Of a stretch of 64,000 nucleotides of DNA, positions 25,905-38,306 are shown piece by piece (the first letter of the stretch is position 1; every line of letters starts with the position of its first letter). Made by a program: the position numbers and the translations under genes. The notes beneath the pieces were generated by a model, which was not told where the DNA came from, did not search any database, and saw only the letters and a list, made by a program, of their open reading frames with translations. The stretch is from the NCBI RefSeq assembly GCF_014204715.1, contig NZ_JACHLY010000001.1:1302001-1366000 (forward strand). The letters run 5' to 3'. The DNA comes from Streptomonospora salina. GTDB taxonomy: Bacteria; Actinomycetota; Actinomycetes; Streptosporangiales; Streptosporangiaceae.

Positions 25905-27119
25905 TTGAGCGTAACGAGTCACCTCCTGCCCGACACGCGCAGCAGCCGCGCGGTCACCAAAGCCGCCGCCACCGTCGCGGCCGCCACCCTCGCCCTCGGC
26001 CTCACCGCCGCCCCGGCCGCCGCTGAAGGCGTCGAGGGTGAATACGTCGGCAACGCCGAAGGTGGCCACAACGTGGCGACCAAGGGCGGCGCCGAGATCG
26101 GCACCAAACTCTTCAAGCTGGAGCTCGACGACGGCACGGTCCTGCGGACCTACTGCATCGACTTCGAGACCGGGATCGTCGGCGGTGCCAAGTACGAAGA
26201 GGACGCCTGGGACAACTACCCCGGCAAGGGCGACTTCGCCGCGCCGGCCAAGGTCCACTGGGTGCTGCAGAACAGTTTCCCGAAGGTCGACGTGGCCACT
26301 CTGGCAGACGAGTCCGAGGTCGACGGGCTCACCGAGAAGGACGCCGTGGCCGGCACTCAGGCCGCCATCTGGCACTTCAGCAACGACGTCGACTTCGGCG
26401 ACAAGGGCAACGACCCCGAGGTCAAGGCGCTCTACGACTACCTCGTCGGCGACGCCCAGGACGAGGCCCAGAGCCAAGAGCCCGAGATGTCGCTGAGCAT
26501 CACGCCGCAGCAGGCCGAGGGCACGGCCGGCGAAACCGTCGGCGAGTTCCTGCTGGAGACCAGCGCCGACGGCGTCCAGGTCGACCTGGACAGCCCTGAG
26601 GACGTCGCATTGGTCGACCTCGACAACGGCGAGCCGATCGAGGGTGCCTTCACCGACGGCACCGAGTTCGGTGTGCAGGTTCCCGAGGACGCCGATGCCG
26701 GCGCCGCTGAGCTTTCCGCCTCGATCTCCACCGAGCTGCACATGGGGCGCCTGTTCAAGGGGTCCGAGCAGGAGACCCAGACCCTCATCTCGGCCGAGCA
26801 GAAGACCGTCTCCGCCGACACCGCGGCGGCGGCCAGCTGGAGCGCAGCCAGCGAGCCCAGCCCGAGCCCGTCGCCCAGCGAGAGCACCGAGCCGCCCTCG
26901 AGCCCGTCGCCCTCGGAGACCCCGGACGACAAGCCCACCCCGTCGGAGTCCGCCGAGGCCCCGCCTGAGGACGACGAGGACGACGACGAGGCGGACGGCG
27001 GCCTGCCGGTCACCGGTGCCGCGCTCGGCGGCCTGGTCGCCGCAGCCGTCGCCGCTCTGGGTGCCGGTGCCGCGGTCATGTACCTGAGCCGCAAGCGCCG
27101 CACCTCCTCCATCGGCTAA
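25905..27119 (+). CDS. TQXA-domain surface protein with LPVTG sortase signal
   Basis: A 404-residue paralogue of the preceding gene. A signal peptide (RAVTKAAATVAAATLALGLT, then AAPAAA) leads into a thioester domain with TYCIDFETG (Cys) and VAGTQAAIWHFSN (TQxA Gln). A beta domain and a long acidic Ser/Pro/Glu linker (PSPSPSESTEPPSSPSPSE) follow, then LPVTG, a hydrophobic helix and RKRR. The mature protein is strongly acidic, unlike its paralogue. The TTG at 25905 is the only start that gives a full signal peptide, and the ribosome-binding site is weak (GGGA). Anchoring to the cell wall by a sortase is expected, but no sortase gene is in the window. Confidence 0.88.
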   Translation: MSVTSHLLPDTRSSRAVTKAAATVAAATLALGLTAAPAAAEGVEGEYVGNAEGGHNVATKGGAEIGTKLFKLELDDGTVLRTYCIDFETGIVGGAKYEEDAWDNYPGKGDFAAPAKVHWVLQNSFPKVDVATLADESEVDGLTEKDAVAGTQAAIWHFSNDVDFGDKGNDPEVKALYDYLVGDAQDEAQSQEPEMSLSITPQQAEGTAGETVGEFLLETSADGVQVDLDSPEDVALVDLDNGEPIEGAFTDGTEFGVQVPEDADAGAAELSASISTELHMGRLFKGSEQETQTLISAEQKTVSADTAAAASWSAASEPSPSPSPSESTEPPSSPSPSETPDDKPTPSESAEAPPEDDEDDDEADGGLPVTGAALGGLVAAAVAALGAGAAVMYLSRKRRTSSIG

Positions 27120-27146
27120 GACCGGCCCCGACCGGTTCCGACGGAT

Positions 27147-27182
27147 CCGGCCCCGTCCCCGGAGTCCCGGGGTCGGGGCCGG
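27147..27182 (+). terminator. Hairpin after the second TQXA gene
   Basis: A 16-bp stem with one mismatch (27147-27162 with 27167-27182) and an AGTC loop. It starts 27 nt past the stop of the plus-strand gene and has no T tract. Confidence 0.6.
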
Positions 27183-27264
27183 AGGCGCCCGTCGCCGCGA
27201 CCACGCGGCGGCGGGCGCTTCGCATGGGCGGGACCGGGCCCCGCCCCGGTCCCGCCGCCGCACG

Positions 27265-27306
27265 GCGAAGGGCGCCCGGTTCCTGCGGGAACCGGGCGCC
27301 CTTCGC
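27265..27306 (-). terminator. Hairpin after gatA
   Basis: A perfect 19-bp stem (27265-27283 with 27288-27306) and a 4-nt loop. It begins 27 nt past the gatA stop. With the hairpin at 27147 it separates two convergent transcription units. Confidence 0.65.
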
Positions 27307-27333
27307 GCCACGAGCCGGGACGGGCTCCGGCGG

Positions 27334-28836
27334 CTACACCGCCAGCGCGTCCTGCGACAGCAGCGGGCCGCCGCGCCGCTCGCCGAGGGCCGCCTCGACC
27401 GCCGCACCCACGCGGTAGGTGCGGTCGTCGGCCAGAGCGGGAGCCATGATCTGCAGCCCGACCGGAAGGCCGTCCTCCGGCGCGAGGCCGCAGGGCACCG
27501 ACAGCGCGGCGTTGCCCGCCAGGTTCGTCGGGATGGTGCACAGGTCGGCCAGGTACATCGCCATCGGGTCGTCGGCGCGCTCGCCGATGGGGAAGGCCGT
27601 GGTGGGCGCCGTGGGCGAGACCAGCACGTCGACGTTGTCGAACGCGGCGTCGAAGTCGCGCTTGATCAGGGTGCGCACCTGCTGGGCGGAGCCGTAGTAG
27701 GCGTCGTAGTAACCGCTGGACAGCGCGTAGGTGCCCAGCATGATACGCCGCTTGACCTCGGGGCCGAACCCTTCGGCGCGGGTCAGCGACATGACCTCTT
27801 CGGCGCTGCGGTTGCCGTCGTCGCCCACGCGCAGGCCGTAGCGCATGGCGTCGAAGCGGGCCAGGTTGGAGGAGCACTCGCTGGGCGCGATCAGGTAGTA
27901 GGCCGAAAGCGCTGCGTCGAAACTCGGGCAGGAGACGTCGACGACCTTGGCGCCCAGCGACTCCAGCAGCTCCACCGACTCCTGGAAGCGCTGCCGGACG
28001 CCCGCCTGGTAGCCCTCGCCGCCCAGCTCCCGGACCACGCCCACCCGCAGGCCGTCCACGTCGGCCCGGCGGGCCGCCTCGACCACGGGCGGCACGGGGG
28101 CGTCGACCGAGGTGGAGTCGTGCGGGTCGTGTCCGGAGAACGCCTCGTGCAGCAGCGCGGCGTCCAGCACGGTACGGGCGATCGGGCCCGGCGTGTCCAG
28201 GGACGACGCGAAAGCGATCAGCCCGTGGCGCGACGAGCCGCCGTAGGTCGGCTTGGCGCCGACCAGGCCGCACACCGCCGCCGGCTGGCGGATGGATCCG
28301 CCCGTGTCGGTCCCGGTGGCGAAGGGCGCCTCGTAGGCGGCGACCGCCGCCGAAGAGCCGCCCGAGGAGCCGCCGGGGATGCGGTCGAGGTCCCAGGGGT
28401 TCCGGGTGGCGCCGAACGCGGAGTTCTCCGTGGAGGAACCCATGGCGAACTCGTCCATGTTGGTTTTGCCCAGGATCACCATGCCGGCCTCCCGCAGGCG
28501 CGCGGTGACCGTGGCGTCGTAGGGCGGGTGCCAGTCTTCGAGGATCCGGGAGGCCGCCGTGGTGGGCATGTCCACGGTGGTGAAGACGTCCTTGTGGGCC
28601 ACCGGCACGCCCGCCAGGGGGCCGGGGTCCTCGCCGGCCGCGATCCGCTCGTCGACGTCGCGGGCCCGGTCCAGCGCGGCCTCGCGGTCCAGGTGGAGGT
28701 AGGCGTGCACGTCGCCCTCGACGTCGGCGATGCGGTCGAGGTAGGCGGTCGCGGCCTCGACCGCGGTGGTCGCACCGGAGCGGACGGCCTCACCCAGCTC
28801 CGCGGCGCTCTTGTGCAGCAGGTCGGTGGCGCTCAC
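27334..28836 (-). CDS. gatA: Aspartyl/glutamyl-tRNA amidotransferase subunit A
   Basis: A 500-residue amidase-signature protein that supplies ammonia from glutamine to GatB. The Ser-cisSer-Lys triad is visible: [11 protein letters not shown] (Lys), then the glycine/serine-rich signature [20 protein letters not shown] followed by [27 protein letters not shown] also fits. The start is a GTG at 28836 that overlaps the gatC stop by four bases (GTGA), so translation is probably coupled to gatC. Downstream is a terminator and then two opposite-strand TQXA genes before gatB. Confidence 0.96.
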   Translation of the reverse strand: MSATDLLHKSAAELGEAVRSGATTAVEAATAYLDRIADVEGDVHAYLHLDREAALDRARDVDERIAAGEDPGPLAGVPVAHKDVFTTVDMPTTAASRILEDWHPPYDATVTARLREAGMVILGKTNMDEFAMGSSTENSAFGATRNPWDLDRIPGGSSGGSSAAVAAYEAPFATGTDTGGSIRQPAAVCGLVGAKPTYGGSSRHGLIAFASSLDTPGPIARTVLDAALLHEAFSGHDPHDSTSVDAPVPPVVEAARRADVDGLRVGVVRELGGEGYQAGVRQRFQESVELLESLGAKVVDVSCPSFDAALSAYYLIAPSECSSNLARFDAMRYGLRVGDDGNRSAEEVMSLTRAEGFGPEVKRRIMLGTYALSSGYYDAYYGSAQQVRTLIKRDFDAAFDNVDVLVSPTAPTTAFPIGERADDPMAMYLADLCTIPTNLAGNAALSVPCGLAPEDGLPVGLQIMAPALADDRTYRVGAAVEAALGERRGGPLLSQDALAV

Positions 28837-29132
28837 TGCTCCTCCCCCAGGATCTGCGGAACGCGGAAGCGCTGGTCCTCCACCGCGGGCGCACCCGCCA
28901 GCGCCTGGTCGGGCGTGAGCCCGGGGAGGTCCTCGTCGGGGCGGTAGACGTTGGTCAGCGGCAGGGCGTGCGAGGTCGGCGGGATGTCGCCCTGGGCGAC
29001 CTCCTGCACCTTGGCCACGGACGAGATGATCTCGTCGAGCTGGGCGGCGAGCTGGTCCAGCTCGTCCTCGCGCAGCGCCAGCCGCGACAACCGGGCGAGG
29101 TGCGCGACCTCATCGCGGGTGATGGCGGACAT
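28833..29132 (-). CDS. gatC: Aspartyl/glutamyl-tRNA amidotransferase subunit C
   Basis: A 99-residue subunit, [20 protein letters not shown] at the start and [10 protein letters not shown] at the end. It wraps around and stabilises GatA and GatB. Length and the ending VPQIL are standard for the family. It overlaps gatA by four bases. The 230 bp upstream separate it from the GGDEF/EAL gene and should hold its promoter. Confidence 0.96.
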   Translation of the reverse strand: MSAITRDEVAHLARLSRLALREDELDQLAAQLDEIISSVAKVQEVAQGDIPPTSHALPLTNVYRPDEDLPGLTPDQALAGAPAVEDQRFRVPQILGEEQ

Positions 29133-29362
29133 GTAGGCAAACCGTTTCTTCGGCGGAATCGGACGTGTCGGCTCCGCAGAGCCGCCGGGTGGGGCCGCGC
29201 ACCGCGGCGCGGACCGGTGGCCGGGCGGCTCGGTGGATTCGGACAGCTCAATCCTATTGCCGCTGGAACGGCGCCGGGCGCGCTCCGGGCCACGCGCCTC
29301 ATCCGGCGCGGGACGCCCCGGAGGCTGCGGCGACCGGATTCGGATGGTTCCCGGAGGACGCC

Positions 29363-31444
29363 TCACGCCGAGCGGGTGTGCTCTTCGCTGGAGGCGGGGG
29401 CGATGTAGCTCGCGGGCGGTTCCAGACCGCCGTGTTCGACCAGCCAGCCGACCACGTCGCCGGCCTGCAGCGGAGCGGCGAAGTAGCGGCCCTGAGCGGC
29501 GTAGCAGCCCATGGAGCGCATGTCGTCGACCACACCCTGGGACTCGACCCCCTCGGCGACGGCGCGCATGCCGAGGGTGCCCACCAGGTCCACCGCCGAC
29601 TGCACGATCAGGTGGCCGTCGGGGTCGGCGAGGCTGCGCCGGACGAAGGACTCGTCCATCTTGATCTCGTCGACGGGCAGGCCGTTGAGGCGCGCGAGGG
29701 TGAAGTAGCCGGTGCCGAAGTCGTCCAGCACCAGCGCGACGCCCAAGTCGGCCAGCGCCAGCATGGTGGGCGTGATCGCGTCGGCTTCGGCGACCATCAC
29801 GCGTTCGCTGATCTCCAGGCGCAGGGCCCGAGGGGCCACGCCGTGCCGGCGCAGGGCGGCGGCGACGATGTCGGGCAGGGTGGGGTCGAGCAGTTCGCGC
29901 GCGGACAGGTTCACCGCCACGGGCAGCCGCACGCCCTCGTCCCACCAGCGGGCGATCTGGGGCAGCGTGCGTTCCAGGACCTCGTGGGTGAAGCTGCGCA
30001 TCAGGTAGGACTGCTCGACCAGTGGGACGAAGTCCTCGGGATTCAGCACGCCGCGCTGGGGGTGGTTCCAGCGCACCAGCGCCTCCAGCCCGACGGCGCG
30101 CTGATCGGCCAGTCCCATCTTGGGCTGGTAGTGCATCAGCAGCTCGTCGTCGACCAGGGCGCGGCGCAGCTCGCCGAAGAGGCTGAGACGGGCCGTGGAG
30201 TTGCGGTCCTTATCGGGCTCGTACAGCTCGACGCCGGTGCGGCGCTCCTTGGCGACGTACATCGCGACGTCGGCCCGCTGCATCAGCAACTCGAAGTCGG
30301 GTGCGTGGTTGGGGTAGAGGGCGATGCCGACGCTGGCTTCGAGGTCGAAGTCCATTCCGTCCAGGCGCATGGGCTCGGCCAGTGAGACCCGCAGGCGCGC
30401 GGCGACCTCGCGGGCGGAGGCGGCGTCGCGCACCTGCGGCAGCAGCACCGCGAACTCGTCGCCGCCCAACCGGGCCACCAGATCGCCGGGCCGCACGCTG
30501 TGCGTGAGCCGGCGCGCCACCGTCTGCAGCAACCGGTCGCCGGTGGGGTGGCCCAGCGTGTCGTTGACCTCCTTGAAGCGGTCGAGGTCCAGCAGCAGCA
30601 GGCCCACGCGGTTGCGCCGCTGCTGGGCCTCGGTGAGCGCCTCCTGGGTGCGCAGGATGAGCAGCTTGCGGTTGGCCAGACCGGTCAGTTCGTCGTGGTT
30701 GGCCTGGTGCTCGCGCTTCACCGACAGGGTGGCGCTGGTGTAGAGGGCGGCCAGCGGGAAGAAGAACAGCGGCACGAGCCAGATCTCGTGGGTCATCGAC
30801 ACCGACACGAGCGGGGCGAGGCTGAGCAGTACCCCGTGGACGAACAGGCGCTGGGTGAGGTCCTTGCGCAGGGTCGCCGCCATGGGGACGCGCTCGTGGA
30901 CGGCCACGGCGGAGTCGACCAGTGCGAGGTTGCACACGAAGTAGACGGCACCGGCGAGGCCGACACCGGCCAGATCGGCGCCCGAAACCGGGCGGGGCGC
31001 GGCGGCCTCCTGCGACACCAGCAGGCTCAGCACCGCTTGGGCGACGCCGAAGCTGAGGACGTACTGGGCGATGTTGAACGCGACGCGGTGCGGGGCCTGG
31101 CCCCGGGCGACCCCGGCGATGACCGAAGCCACGGCCTGCACGAGGGCGGCGACGGGCAGGCCGAAGGAGACCAGCAGCGCGAACGAGAACGGCAGCGAGG
31201 TCGGGGCGCCCTGGTCGGGTGTACGGCGCGGCGACGCGATGGGGCGCAGCTCGCCGATCACCACCATGCACAGCATCAGCCAGACCAGCGGCATGGTGCT
31301 CAACTGCTGCAGCCGGTCCAGCCCGTAGAGGTAGAGCGAGGCACCCAGGAGCCCGCCTCCCGCCGTGGTGACGACGGCGAGGTAGAGCCACAGCGGCGTC
31401 CCGGTCCGGGGTCCGACGTCCCGGGTGCTGTTGGGATCCAACAT
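29363..31444 (-). CDS. Membrane GGDEF-EAL cyclic-di-GMP protein
   Basis: A 693-residue protein. About 240 N-terminal residues form six or seven hydrophobic helices (from [20 protein letters not shown] to [19 protein letters not shown]), a membrane sensor I do not assign. The GGDEF domain has [28 protein letters not shown] and [11 protein letters not shown], with the inhibitory RxxD (RPGD) exactly five residues upstream. The EAL domain has [51 protein letters not shown] and AAQGRYF. It may therefore be a product-inhibited cyclase, a phosphodiesterase or both. No PAS domain is seen, unlike the protein at 18083. The ATG at 31444 gives MLDPNSTRD. Confidence 0.92.
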   Translation of the reverse strand: MLDPNSTRDVGPRTGTPLWLYLAVVTTAGGGLLGASLYLYGLDRLQQLSTMPLVWLMLCMVVIGELRPIASPRRTPDQGAPTSLPFSFALLVSFGLPVAALVQAVASVIAGVARGQAPHRVAFNIAQYVLSFGVAQAVLSLLVSQEAAAPRPVSGADLAGVGLAGAVYFVCNLALVDSAVAVHERVPMAATLRKDLTQRLFVHGVLLSLAPLVSVSMTHEIWLVPLFFFPLAALYTSATLSVKREHQANHDELTGLANRKLLILRTQEALTEAQQRRNRVGLLLLDLDRFKEVNDTLGHPTGDRLLQTVARRLTHSVRPGDLVARLGGDEFAVLLPQVRDAASAREVAARLRVSLAEPMRLDGMDFDLEASVGIALYPNHAPDFELLMQRADVAMYVAKERRTGVELYEPDKDRNSTARLSLFGELRRALVDDELLMHYQPKMGLADQRAVGLEALVRWNHPQRGVLNPEDFVPLVEQSYLMRSFTHEVLERTLPQIARWWDEGVRLPVAVNLSARELLDPTLPDIVAAALRRHGVAPRALRLEISERVMVAEADAITPTMLALADLGVALVLDDFGTGYFTLARLNGLPVDEIKMDESFVRRSLADPDGHLIVQSAVDLVGTLGMRAVAEGVESQGVVDDMRSMGCYAAQGRYFAAPLQAGDVVGWLVEHGGLEPPASYIAPASSEEHTRSA

Positions 31445-31808
31445 AGACGTCCTCAGGGGGATTCACGGTGCCCGGCGCCGAGCTTGATCCCCCCGCGGCG
31501 CCGCGGCTTTCGGGTCGAAATCTGTCAACTCCTCCGGAGGGCGGTCCCCCATGACCGACCCGGTCGTTGCGTCTGCGATGCACAGTTACACCCGATCGAT
31601 TCCGTTTTCAGCTTACGACCTTTCATAACCAGGTGTCGCCGACCGGGAACTTTCGGTAAAACGGGCGCCGCCTGGGACGATCGCCCGATTCACCCCGAAA
31701 TACTGCGACACGTAGCCTAATGACAACGGATCGTAGACGCCACTACCTGCACGAACGCCGCCTACCGGCACAGGCGCGCGGACGCGCCGGACAGCGCTCT
31801 GCGTACGC
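31445..31808. other. Intergenic region ligA / GGDEF-EAL gene
   Basis: 364 bp, AT-richer around 31560-31730, which fits a promoter region for the minus-strand GGDEF/EAL gene. No gene and no T-tract terminator are seen. Confidence 0.45.
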
Positions 31809-34007
<2,199 letters not shown>

Positions 34008-35030
34008 TCACTGGCGCCGCGGCTCTTCGCGCAGCACTCGGGCCCCCTGGCGGCACGCCGCGAGCGCGGCGCGCGCGTAGTCGGGCGCGGCCCGACCCAG
34101 CCCGCAGGCGGGCGTGGCGACCACGGCGCGGGAGAGCGACTCGGGCGCGAACCCGATGCGGCTCCACAGGTCACGTACAGGGTCGACGTTAGCGCCCGGG
34201 TCGGACACATCACCGTCGGCACTCGCCACGACCCCCGCGAAAAGTCCCACACCGCTCTCGACCGCCGTGCCCACGTCGTCGTCGAGCGAGCGGCCGATCG
34301 CCGCGGTGTCCAGGCCCACGAAGCGGGCGCCCGAGCGCCGCAGGAGATCCACGGGCACGTCGGGGGCGCAGCAGTGGGCGCCGGGAACGGCGCCGGCCCC
34401 GGTCAGGGCGCCGAACAGCTCGCGCAGCCGCGCCTCGACGGTGACGCGGTCGGGCGCGGGCAACCGCCCGTAACCGCTGGCGGTGGGCACCGAGCCCGCC
34501 AGGACAGCGGGCAGTGACGGCTCGTCGACCTGGACGATCAGCTCGGCGCCGGGCACCCGCTTGCCCACTTCGCCGACGTGGGCGAGCACGCCCTCCAGGT
34601 GGGAGGCGGCAAGGTCGGCGACGGCGCCGGAGTCGGCCAGCAGCTTCTCGCCCGAGCGCAGCTCCACGGAAGCGGCCAGCGTCCACAGTCCGGCGGCCTG
34701 GATCTTCAACGGCCCCTCGAACCCCTGGGAGCACTCCTCCAGCGCGTCCAGGTCGCGGGAGAGGAGGCTGCGCGCCCGCTGCACGTCCCGGCCGGGCCGC
34801 TGGACCGCCCGCCATCCGGAAGGCCGGACCTCCAGCGGCAGATCCACCAGCATCCCGCCGGTGCGGCCGACCGTCTCCGCGCCGACGCCCCGCTCGGGCA
34901 GTTCGGGCAGGTGCGGCAGGTCGGGCAGCTCGCCGAACACGGTCCGCGCCGCCTCGTCGGGATCGGTGCCCGGGACGGACCCGACACCGGTGTAGCTCGC
35001 CTCCGGCCAGGGGTATCGCTGCTCAGTCAC
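34008..35030 (-). CDS. MetE C-terminal-like (vitamin B12-independent methionine synthase family) protein
   Basis: A 340-residue protein with the single catalytic barrel of the cobalamin-independent methionine synthase family: [67 protein letters not shown] and VVATPACGLGRAAPDYA. The H-x-C and late cysteine positions of the zinc site appear kept (HCC, ACGLG). It is half the length of full MetE and lacks the N-terminal barrel, so it is unlikely to be the main methionine synthase. A methyltransferase with another thiol substrate is possible. The GTG at 35030 gives VTEQRYPWPEASYTG. It is probably cotranscribed with ligA. Confidence 0.8.
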   Translation of the reverse strand: MTEQRYPWPEASYTGVGSVPGTDPDEAARTVFGELPDLPHLPELPERGVGAETVGRTGGMLVDLPLEVRPSGWRAVQRPGRDVQRARSLLSRDLDALEECSQGFEGPLKIQAAGLWTLAASVELRSGEKLLADSGAVADLAASHLEGVLAHVGEVGKRVPGAELIVQVDEPSLPAVLAGSVPTASGYGRLPAPDRVTVEARLRELFGALTGAGAVPGAHCCAPDVPVDLLRRSGARFVGLDTAAIGRSLDDDVGTAVESGVGLFAGVVASADGDVSDPGANVDPVRDLWSRIGFAPESLSRAVVATPACGLGRAAPDYARAALAACRQGARVLREEPRRQ

Positions 35031-35179
35031 GCCCCCAGGCTACGGGGAACAGCGCGGGCGGCGGGCGGCCGCGCCGCCCCGGGCCCGCCCGGCCCGGTCG
35101 CCGCGGCCCGGGCGGCGGGTGTGCGGACGGTTCCCGGCGGGTGGTGCCGGCCGGAGCGGGAGCCGGCGGGCCGACGGGC

Positions 35180-35728
35180 TCAGGCCGATGCGTCGGGCGC
35201 GGTCGGGGCCGGAGCGGAATTCCCGGGGGCGTCGGCTGCGTCGGCACCGGCCGCGGGACTCCGCCGGCGCCGTCGGCGGACCAAGGCGGCGGAGGAGGCC
35301 GCCGTTGCGGCGGCGAGGACGACGGCGGCCGCAGCGAGGAAGGGCGAGCGCAGGAAGAGCTCCCACCACACGGCGATCACGGCGAGGCCGCCGAAGCTGT
35401 AGATGGCCGCCCATCCCGCGCAGCCGGGCAGCATGGCGGCCAGGTAGCGCCAGTAGGACATGCGCATGGCCCCGGCGGCCAGGTGGATGGCCGACTGGAC
35501 GCCCACGGTGGCGTAGGAGGCGGTGACCACGGGCGGGCCGAAGCGGTTGATCATGCGCTCGGCGCGCGTGAGGCGGTCGCCGATGCGGTCGGCCGTCCGG
35601 GACCGGTGCAGGCCCGCCCCCACCCCGCGGCCGATCCAGTAGATGGTCTGCGTGCGCGCGAAGGCGATGGCGAACAGCGCGGCGTAGACGATCCAGAAGG
35701 GGCGGCCGTCCAGGAACCCGTAGTCCAT
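35180..35728 (-). CDS. DedA/VTT-domain membrane protein
   Basis: A 182-residue membrane protein of the SNARE-associated (DedA, VTT) group. It has WIVYAALFAIAFARTQTIYW at the N-terminus, an amphipathic segment with RAERMINRFGPPVVTAS, then GVQSAIHLAAGAMRMSYWRY and the helix AAMLPGCAGWAAIYSFGGLA. The G-P-P and G-A-x-R-M-x-x-W-R-Y features fit DedA re-entrant loops. Family members help in envelope homeostasis and may move lipids. The role here is unknown. An iron-box-like site lies 40 bp upstream of the ATG at 35728, so iron or DtxR/IdeR control is possible. Confidence 0.78.
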   Translation of the reverse strand: MDYGFLDGRPFWIVYAALFAIAFARTQTIYWIGRGVGAGLHRSRTADRIGDRLTRAERMINRFGPPVVTASYATVGVQSAIHLAAGAMRMSYWRYLAAMLPGCAGWAAIYSFGGLAVIAVWWELFLRSPFLAAAAVVLAAATAASSAALVRRRRRRSPAAGADAADAPGNSAPAPTAPDASA

Positions 35729-35767
35729 CGCATCCCTCCGTCGCCTCGCCGTACCGACGCACGGAAC

Positions 35768-35786
35768 TATGCTATGCCTAACCTAA
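35768..35786 (-). promoter_or_regulatory. Iron-box-like (DtxR/IdeR) site
   Basis: The minus strand reads TTAGGTTAGGCATAGCATA, which agrees at 14 of 19 positions with the actinobacterial iron box TTAGGTTAGSCTAACCTAA. The first 11 bases are a perfect match and the second half is degenerate. It is 40 bp upstream of the DedA-like start. Confidence 0.5.
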
Positions 35787-35880
35787 CTTCCGACGACAGG
35801 GCCGGGGAGGCGGTGTGGCCGAGGCCGCCCTCGGCGCGGGCGCCGGGCGGTGCCCGGGGCCGGGCCGAGGGCGCGGGTCC

Positions 35881-36966
35881 TCAGGAGGCCGGGACGGGCT
35901 CGCCGCTGTGCGCAGTGGCCGCGATGGTGCCCGAACCCAGGACGGTGTCGCCGTCGTAGAGCACCGCCGCCTGGCCCGCGGCCACGCCCGTGGCGGGCTC
36001 GTCGAGGCGGACCGCGAGCTCGCCGTCGCGCTGCACCGCGGTACAGGAGTACACCTCGCCGTGGGCACGCAGCTGCACCGTGCAGGCCGTGGGCTCGGCG
36101 AAGGGCTCACTGCCGCTCCACACCGGGCGTTCGGCGGTGATCTCGTCGACCTGCAGCGCATCGCGCGGACCCACCGTGACCGTGTTCTCCACCGGCTCGA
36201 TGGACAGCACGTAGCGGCGCTCGGCGGCCCCGCCGAGGTTGAGCCCCTTGCGCTGGCCGACCGTGTAGGTGTGCGCACCCTGGTGCGTGCCCAGCACCTC
36301 GCCGGACTCGTCCTTGATCGGGCCGGGCTCCCCGCCCAGCCGGTCGTTGAGGAACCCCGCGGTGTCGCCGTCGGCGATGAAGCAGATGTCGTGGCTGTCG
36401 GGCTTGTCGGCCACCGCCAGCCCGCGGTCGTCGGCCTCGGCGCGGACCTCGTCCTTGGTGCAGTCGCCCAGCGGGAACATGGCGTGGGACACCTGCTCGC
36501 GGTCGAGCACGCCCAGCACGTAGGACTGGTCCTTGTCGGGGTCGACGCTGCGGCGCAGGCGTCCGTCGGCCTTGCGCACGTGGTGGCCGGTGCACACGGC
36601 GTCGAAGCCCAGCGCGACCGCGCGGTCCAGCACCGCCTCGAACTTGATCTTCTCGTTGCAGCGCAAGCACGGGTTGGGGGTGCGCCCCGCCGCGTACTCC
36701 GCCACGAAGTCCTGCACGACGTCGCGGTCGAACTCCTCGGCCATATCCCACACGTAGAACGGGATGCCGATGATGTCGGCGGCCCGCCGGGCGTCGCGGG
36801 AGTCCTCGGCCGTGCAGCAGCCGCGCGCGCCGGTGCGGTAGGACTGGGGATTCTTGGAGAGGGCCAGGTGCACGCCGGTGACGTCGTGGCCGGCCTCGGC
36901 GGCCCTGGCCGCGGCGACCGCGGAGTCGACGCCGCCGGACATGGCGGCCAGTACACGCAAAGTCAT
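35881..36966 (-). CDS. mnmA: tRNA 2-thiouridine(34) synthase
   Basis: A 361-residue tRNA thiolase for s2U34 in tRNA-Glu, -Gln and -Lys. Seen are the PP-loop [16 protein letters not shown], the first catalytic cysteine in [23 protein letters not shown], the second cysteine in [12 protein letters not shown], and [21 protein letters not shown]. The ATG at 36966 starts the conserved [12 protein letters not shown]. The extra upstream frame is not family-like. The cysteine desulfurase that could supply sulfur is encoded nearby (38307), with a DUF695-type gene between. The enzyme modifies the tRNA species encoded at the left of the window. Confidence 0.96.
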   Translation of the reverse strand: MTLRVLAAMSGGVDSAVAAARAAEAGHDVTGVHLALSKNPQSYRTGARGCCTAEDSRDARRAADIIGIPFYVWDMAEEFDRDVVQDFVAEYAAGRTPNPCLRCNEKIKFEAVLDRAVALGFDAVCTGHHVRKADGRLRRSVDPDKDQSYVLGVLDREQVSHAMFPLGDCTKDEVRAEADDRGLAVADKPDSHDICFIADGDTAGFLNDRLGGEPGPIKDESGEVLGTHQGAHTYTVGQRKGLNLGGAAERRYVLSIEPVENTVTVGPRDALQVDEITAERPVWSGSEPFAEPTACTVQLRAHGEVYSCTAVQRDGELAVRLDEPATGVAAGQAAVLYDGDTVLGSGTIAATAHSGEPVPAS

Positions 36967-37095
36967 AGCGCCTCCCAGACTATGCGCCCGCACGCCCTCG
37001 TCTCGACCAGCGTTCCCGCGGCCCGGCGCGCGCACCCGGGCGGCACACCCGGCTGAGTGGCGCGGCACCCCTCGGGCTCTGCGAAAATCACTGCC

Positions 37096-38280
37096 ATGGC
37101 TCTGTTCCGTCGCCGCCGCTCAACGCAGTCCGACTCCGCCGTCGCCGTCGACGGTTTCTGGCATCAGTGGCCCGAGTTCCGGGCGCCCTTGGCCGCTCTC
37201 GTCGACAACGGCGTTCCGCTGCCCGAAGACGTCGCCGAGCGGATCGGCGAGGCCGTCCGGCGTATCCACTCCGGCCTTACGTGGGAAGTGGGCCGGGCAC
37301 CGCAGGAAGGCGGCAGCGGCCTGGGCGACACGGGCGACCTCGACCTGGACGAGGAGAGCGACCCCGGACAGCTGCTGGAGCGCCTGGCGGCGCTGGACGA
37401 CCCGCTGGCCTCGCTGGAAGGCGGGGGCGACTACGCGCTCACGCTCAGCGCCGGCCCCGACGACCAGGCGCGGGTGCTGACCGAGCGCTGGGCCCGCGCG
37501 GCGCCGCAGGAGCCGGGCTGGCGGTTCTTCCCCGCCTTCCCCCGCGACCACGACCGGCTGGGCCGGCCGGTCGAATGGGAAGGCCACGAGCTGGACCTGT
37601 CCCACTGCACCGTCGCGATGCGCGTCGACCAGCAGCGCAGCAAGATGGAGATCGGCGTCTACCACCCCGATTTCATGTTCCTGTCCGACGAGGTCCGCAA
37701 CGGCGTCAGCGACCACGTGGCGATGCTCGCCCTGGGCGAGGACGACTACGTGCGCTGGATCTCCAAGGTCGAGCCGCTGGTGGAGAAGCCGCTGGACCCG
37801 CTTCCTCCCGCATCCATGCCCTCGGTCGTGGAGCAGCTCGCGAGCACGATGGGAAGCGGCGGCTGGGTGACCTTGCAGGGCCGGGTACCGCTGCGCGGCA
37901 TCATCGAGATCGCGGCGCGCCACCCCCTGCACCGGCGCGCCTTTCCCGCGCTGACCCTGTACGTGCACGTCGCACTGCCCTATGCCAACAGCGACAGCGA
38001 CCGGCTGCCGGCCGAGCCCTCGACCACGGCGCTGGACGAGTTCGCCGCCGGCCTGCGCGCCCTGCTGGGCGACAACGGCGCACTGCTGGCCCAGCAGACC
38101 GCGGGCGGACAGCGCCAGTTCTACTTCTACCTCGACCCCGACTCGGGCGTGCTGAGCGACTTCGAGGCCGCGGTACGCGAGTGGAGCGAGGGCCAGCCCA
38201 CGCTGCAGAGCCGACTGGACCCCGACTGGCAGACCATCGACCAGCTGATGCGCCCGATCCGCCGCCAAATGGGCGGCTGA
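37096..38280 (+). CDS. DUF695-like protein of unknown function
   Basis: A 394-residue soluble protein with no signal peptide. It opens [20 protein letters not shown] and [15 protein letters not shown], then [19 protein letters not shown] and a first domain to about residue 230 ([40 protein letters not shown]). A second domain, from about 250, has [15 protein letters not shown] and the repeated layout [20 protein letters not shown]. This arrangement resembles actinobacterial proteins with a DUF695 domain, but I cannot confirm it. There are no catalytic motifs. It is divergent from mnmA (129-bp gap) and convergent with the cysteine desulfurase. Confidence 0.65.
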   Translation: MALFRRRRSTQSDSAVAVDGFWHQWPEFRAPLAALVDNGVPLPEDVAERIGEAVRRIHSGLTWEVGRAPQEGGSGLGDTGDLDLDEESDPGQLLERLAALDDPLASLEGGGDYALTLSAGPDDQARVLTERWARAAPQEPGWRFFPAFPRDHDRLGRPVEWEGHELDLSHCTVAMRVDQQRSKMEIGVYHPDFMFLSDEVRNGVSDHVAMLALGEDDYVRWISKVEPLVEKPLDPLPPASMPSVVEQLASTMGSGGWVTLQGRVPLRGIIEIAARHPLHRRAFPALTLYVHVALPYANSDSDRLPAEPSTTALDEFAAGLRALLGDNGALLAQQTAGGQRQFYFYLDPDSGVLSDFEAAVREWSEGQPTLQSRLDPDWQTIDQLMRPIRRQMGG

Positions 38281-38306
38281 GCGGGCGCACCGGCGGTGAC
38301 CGGTGT

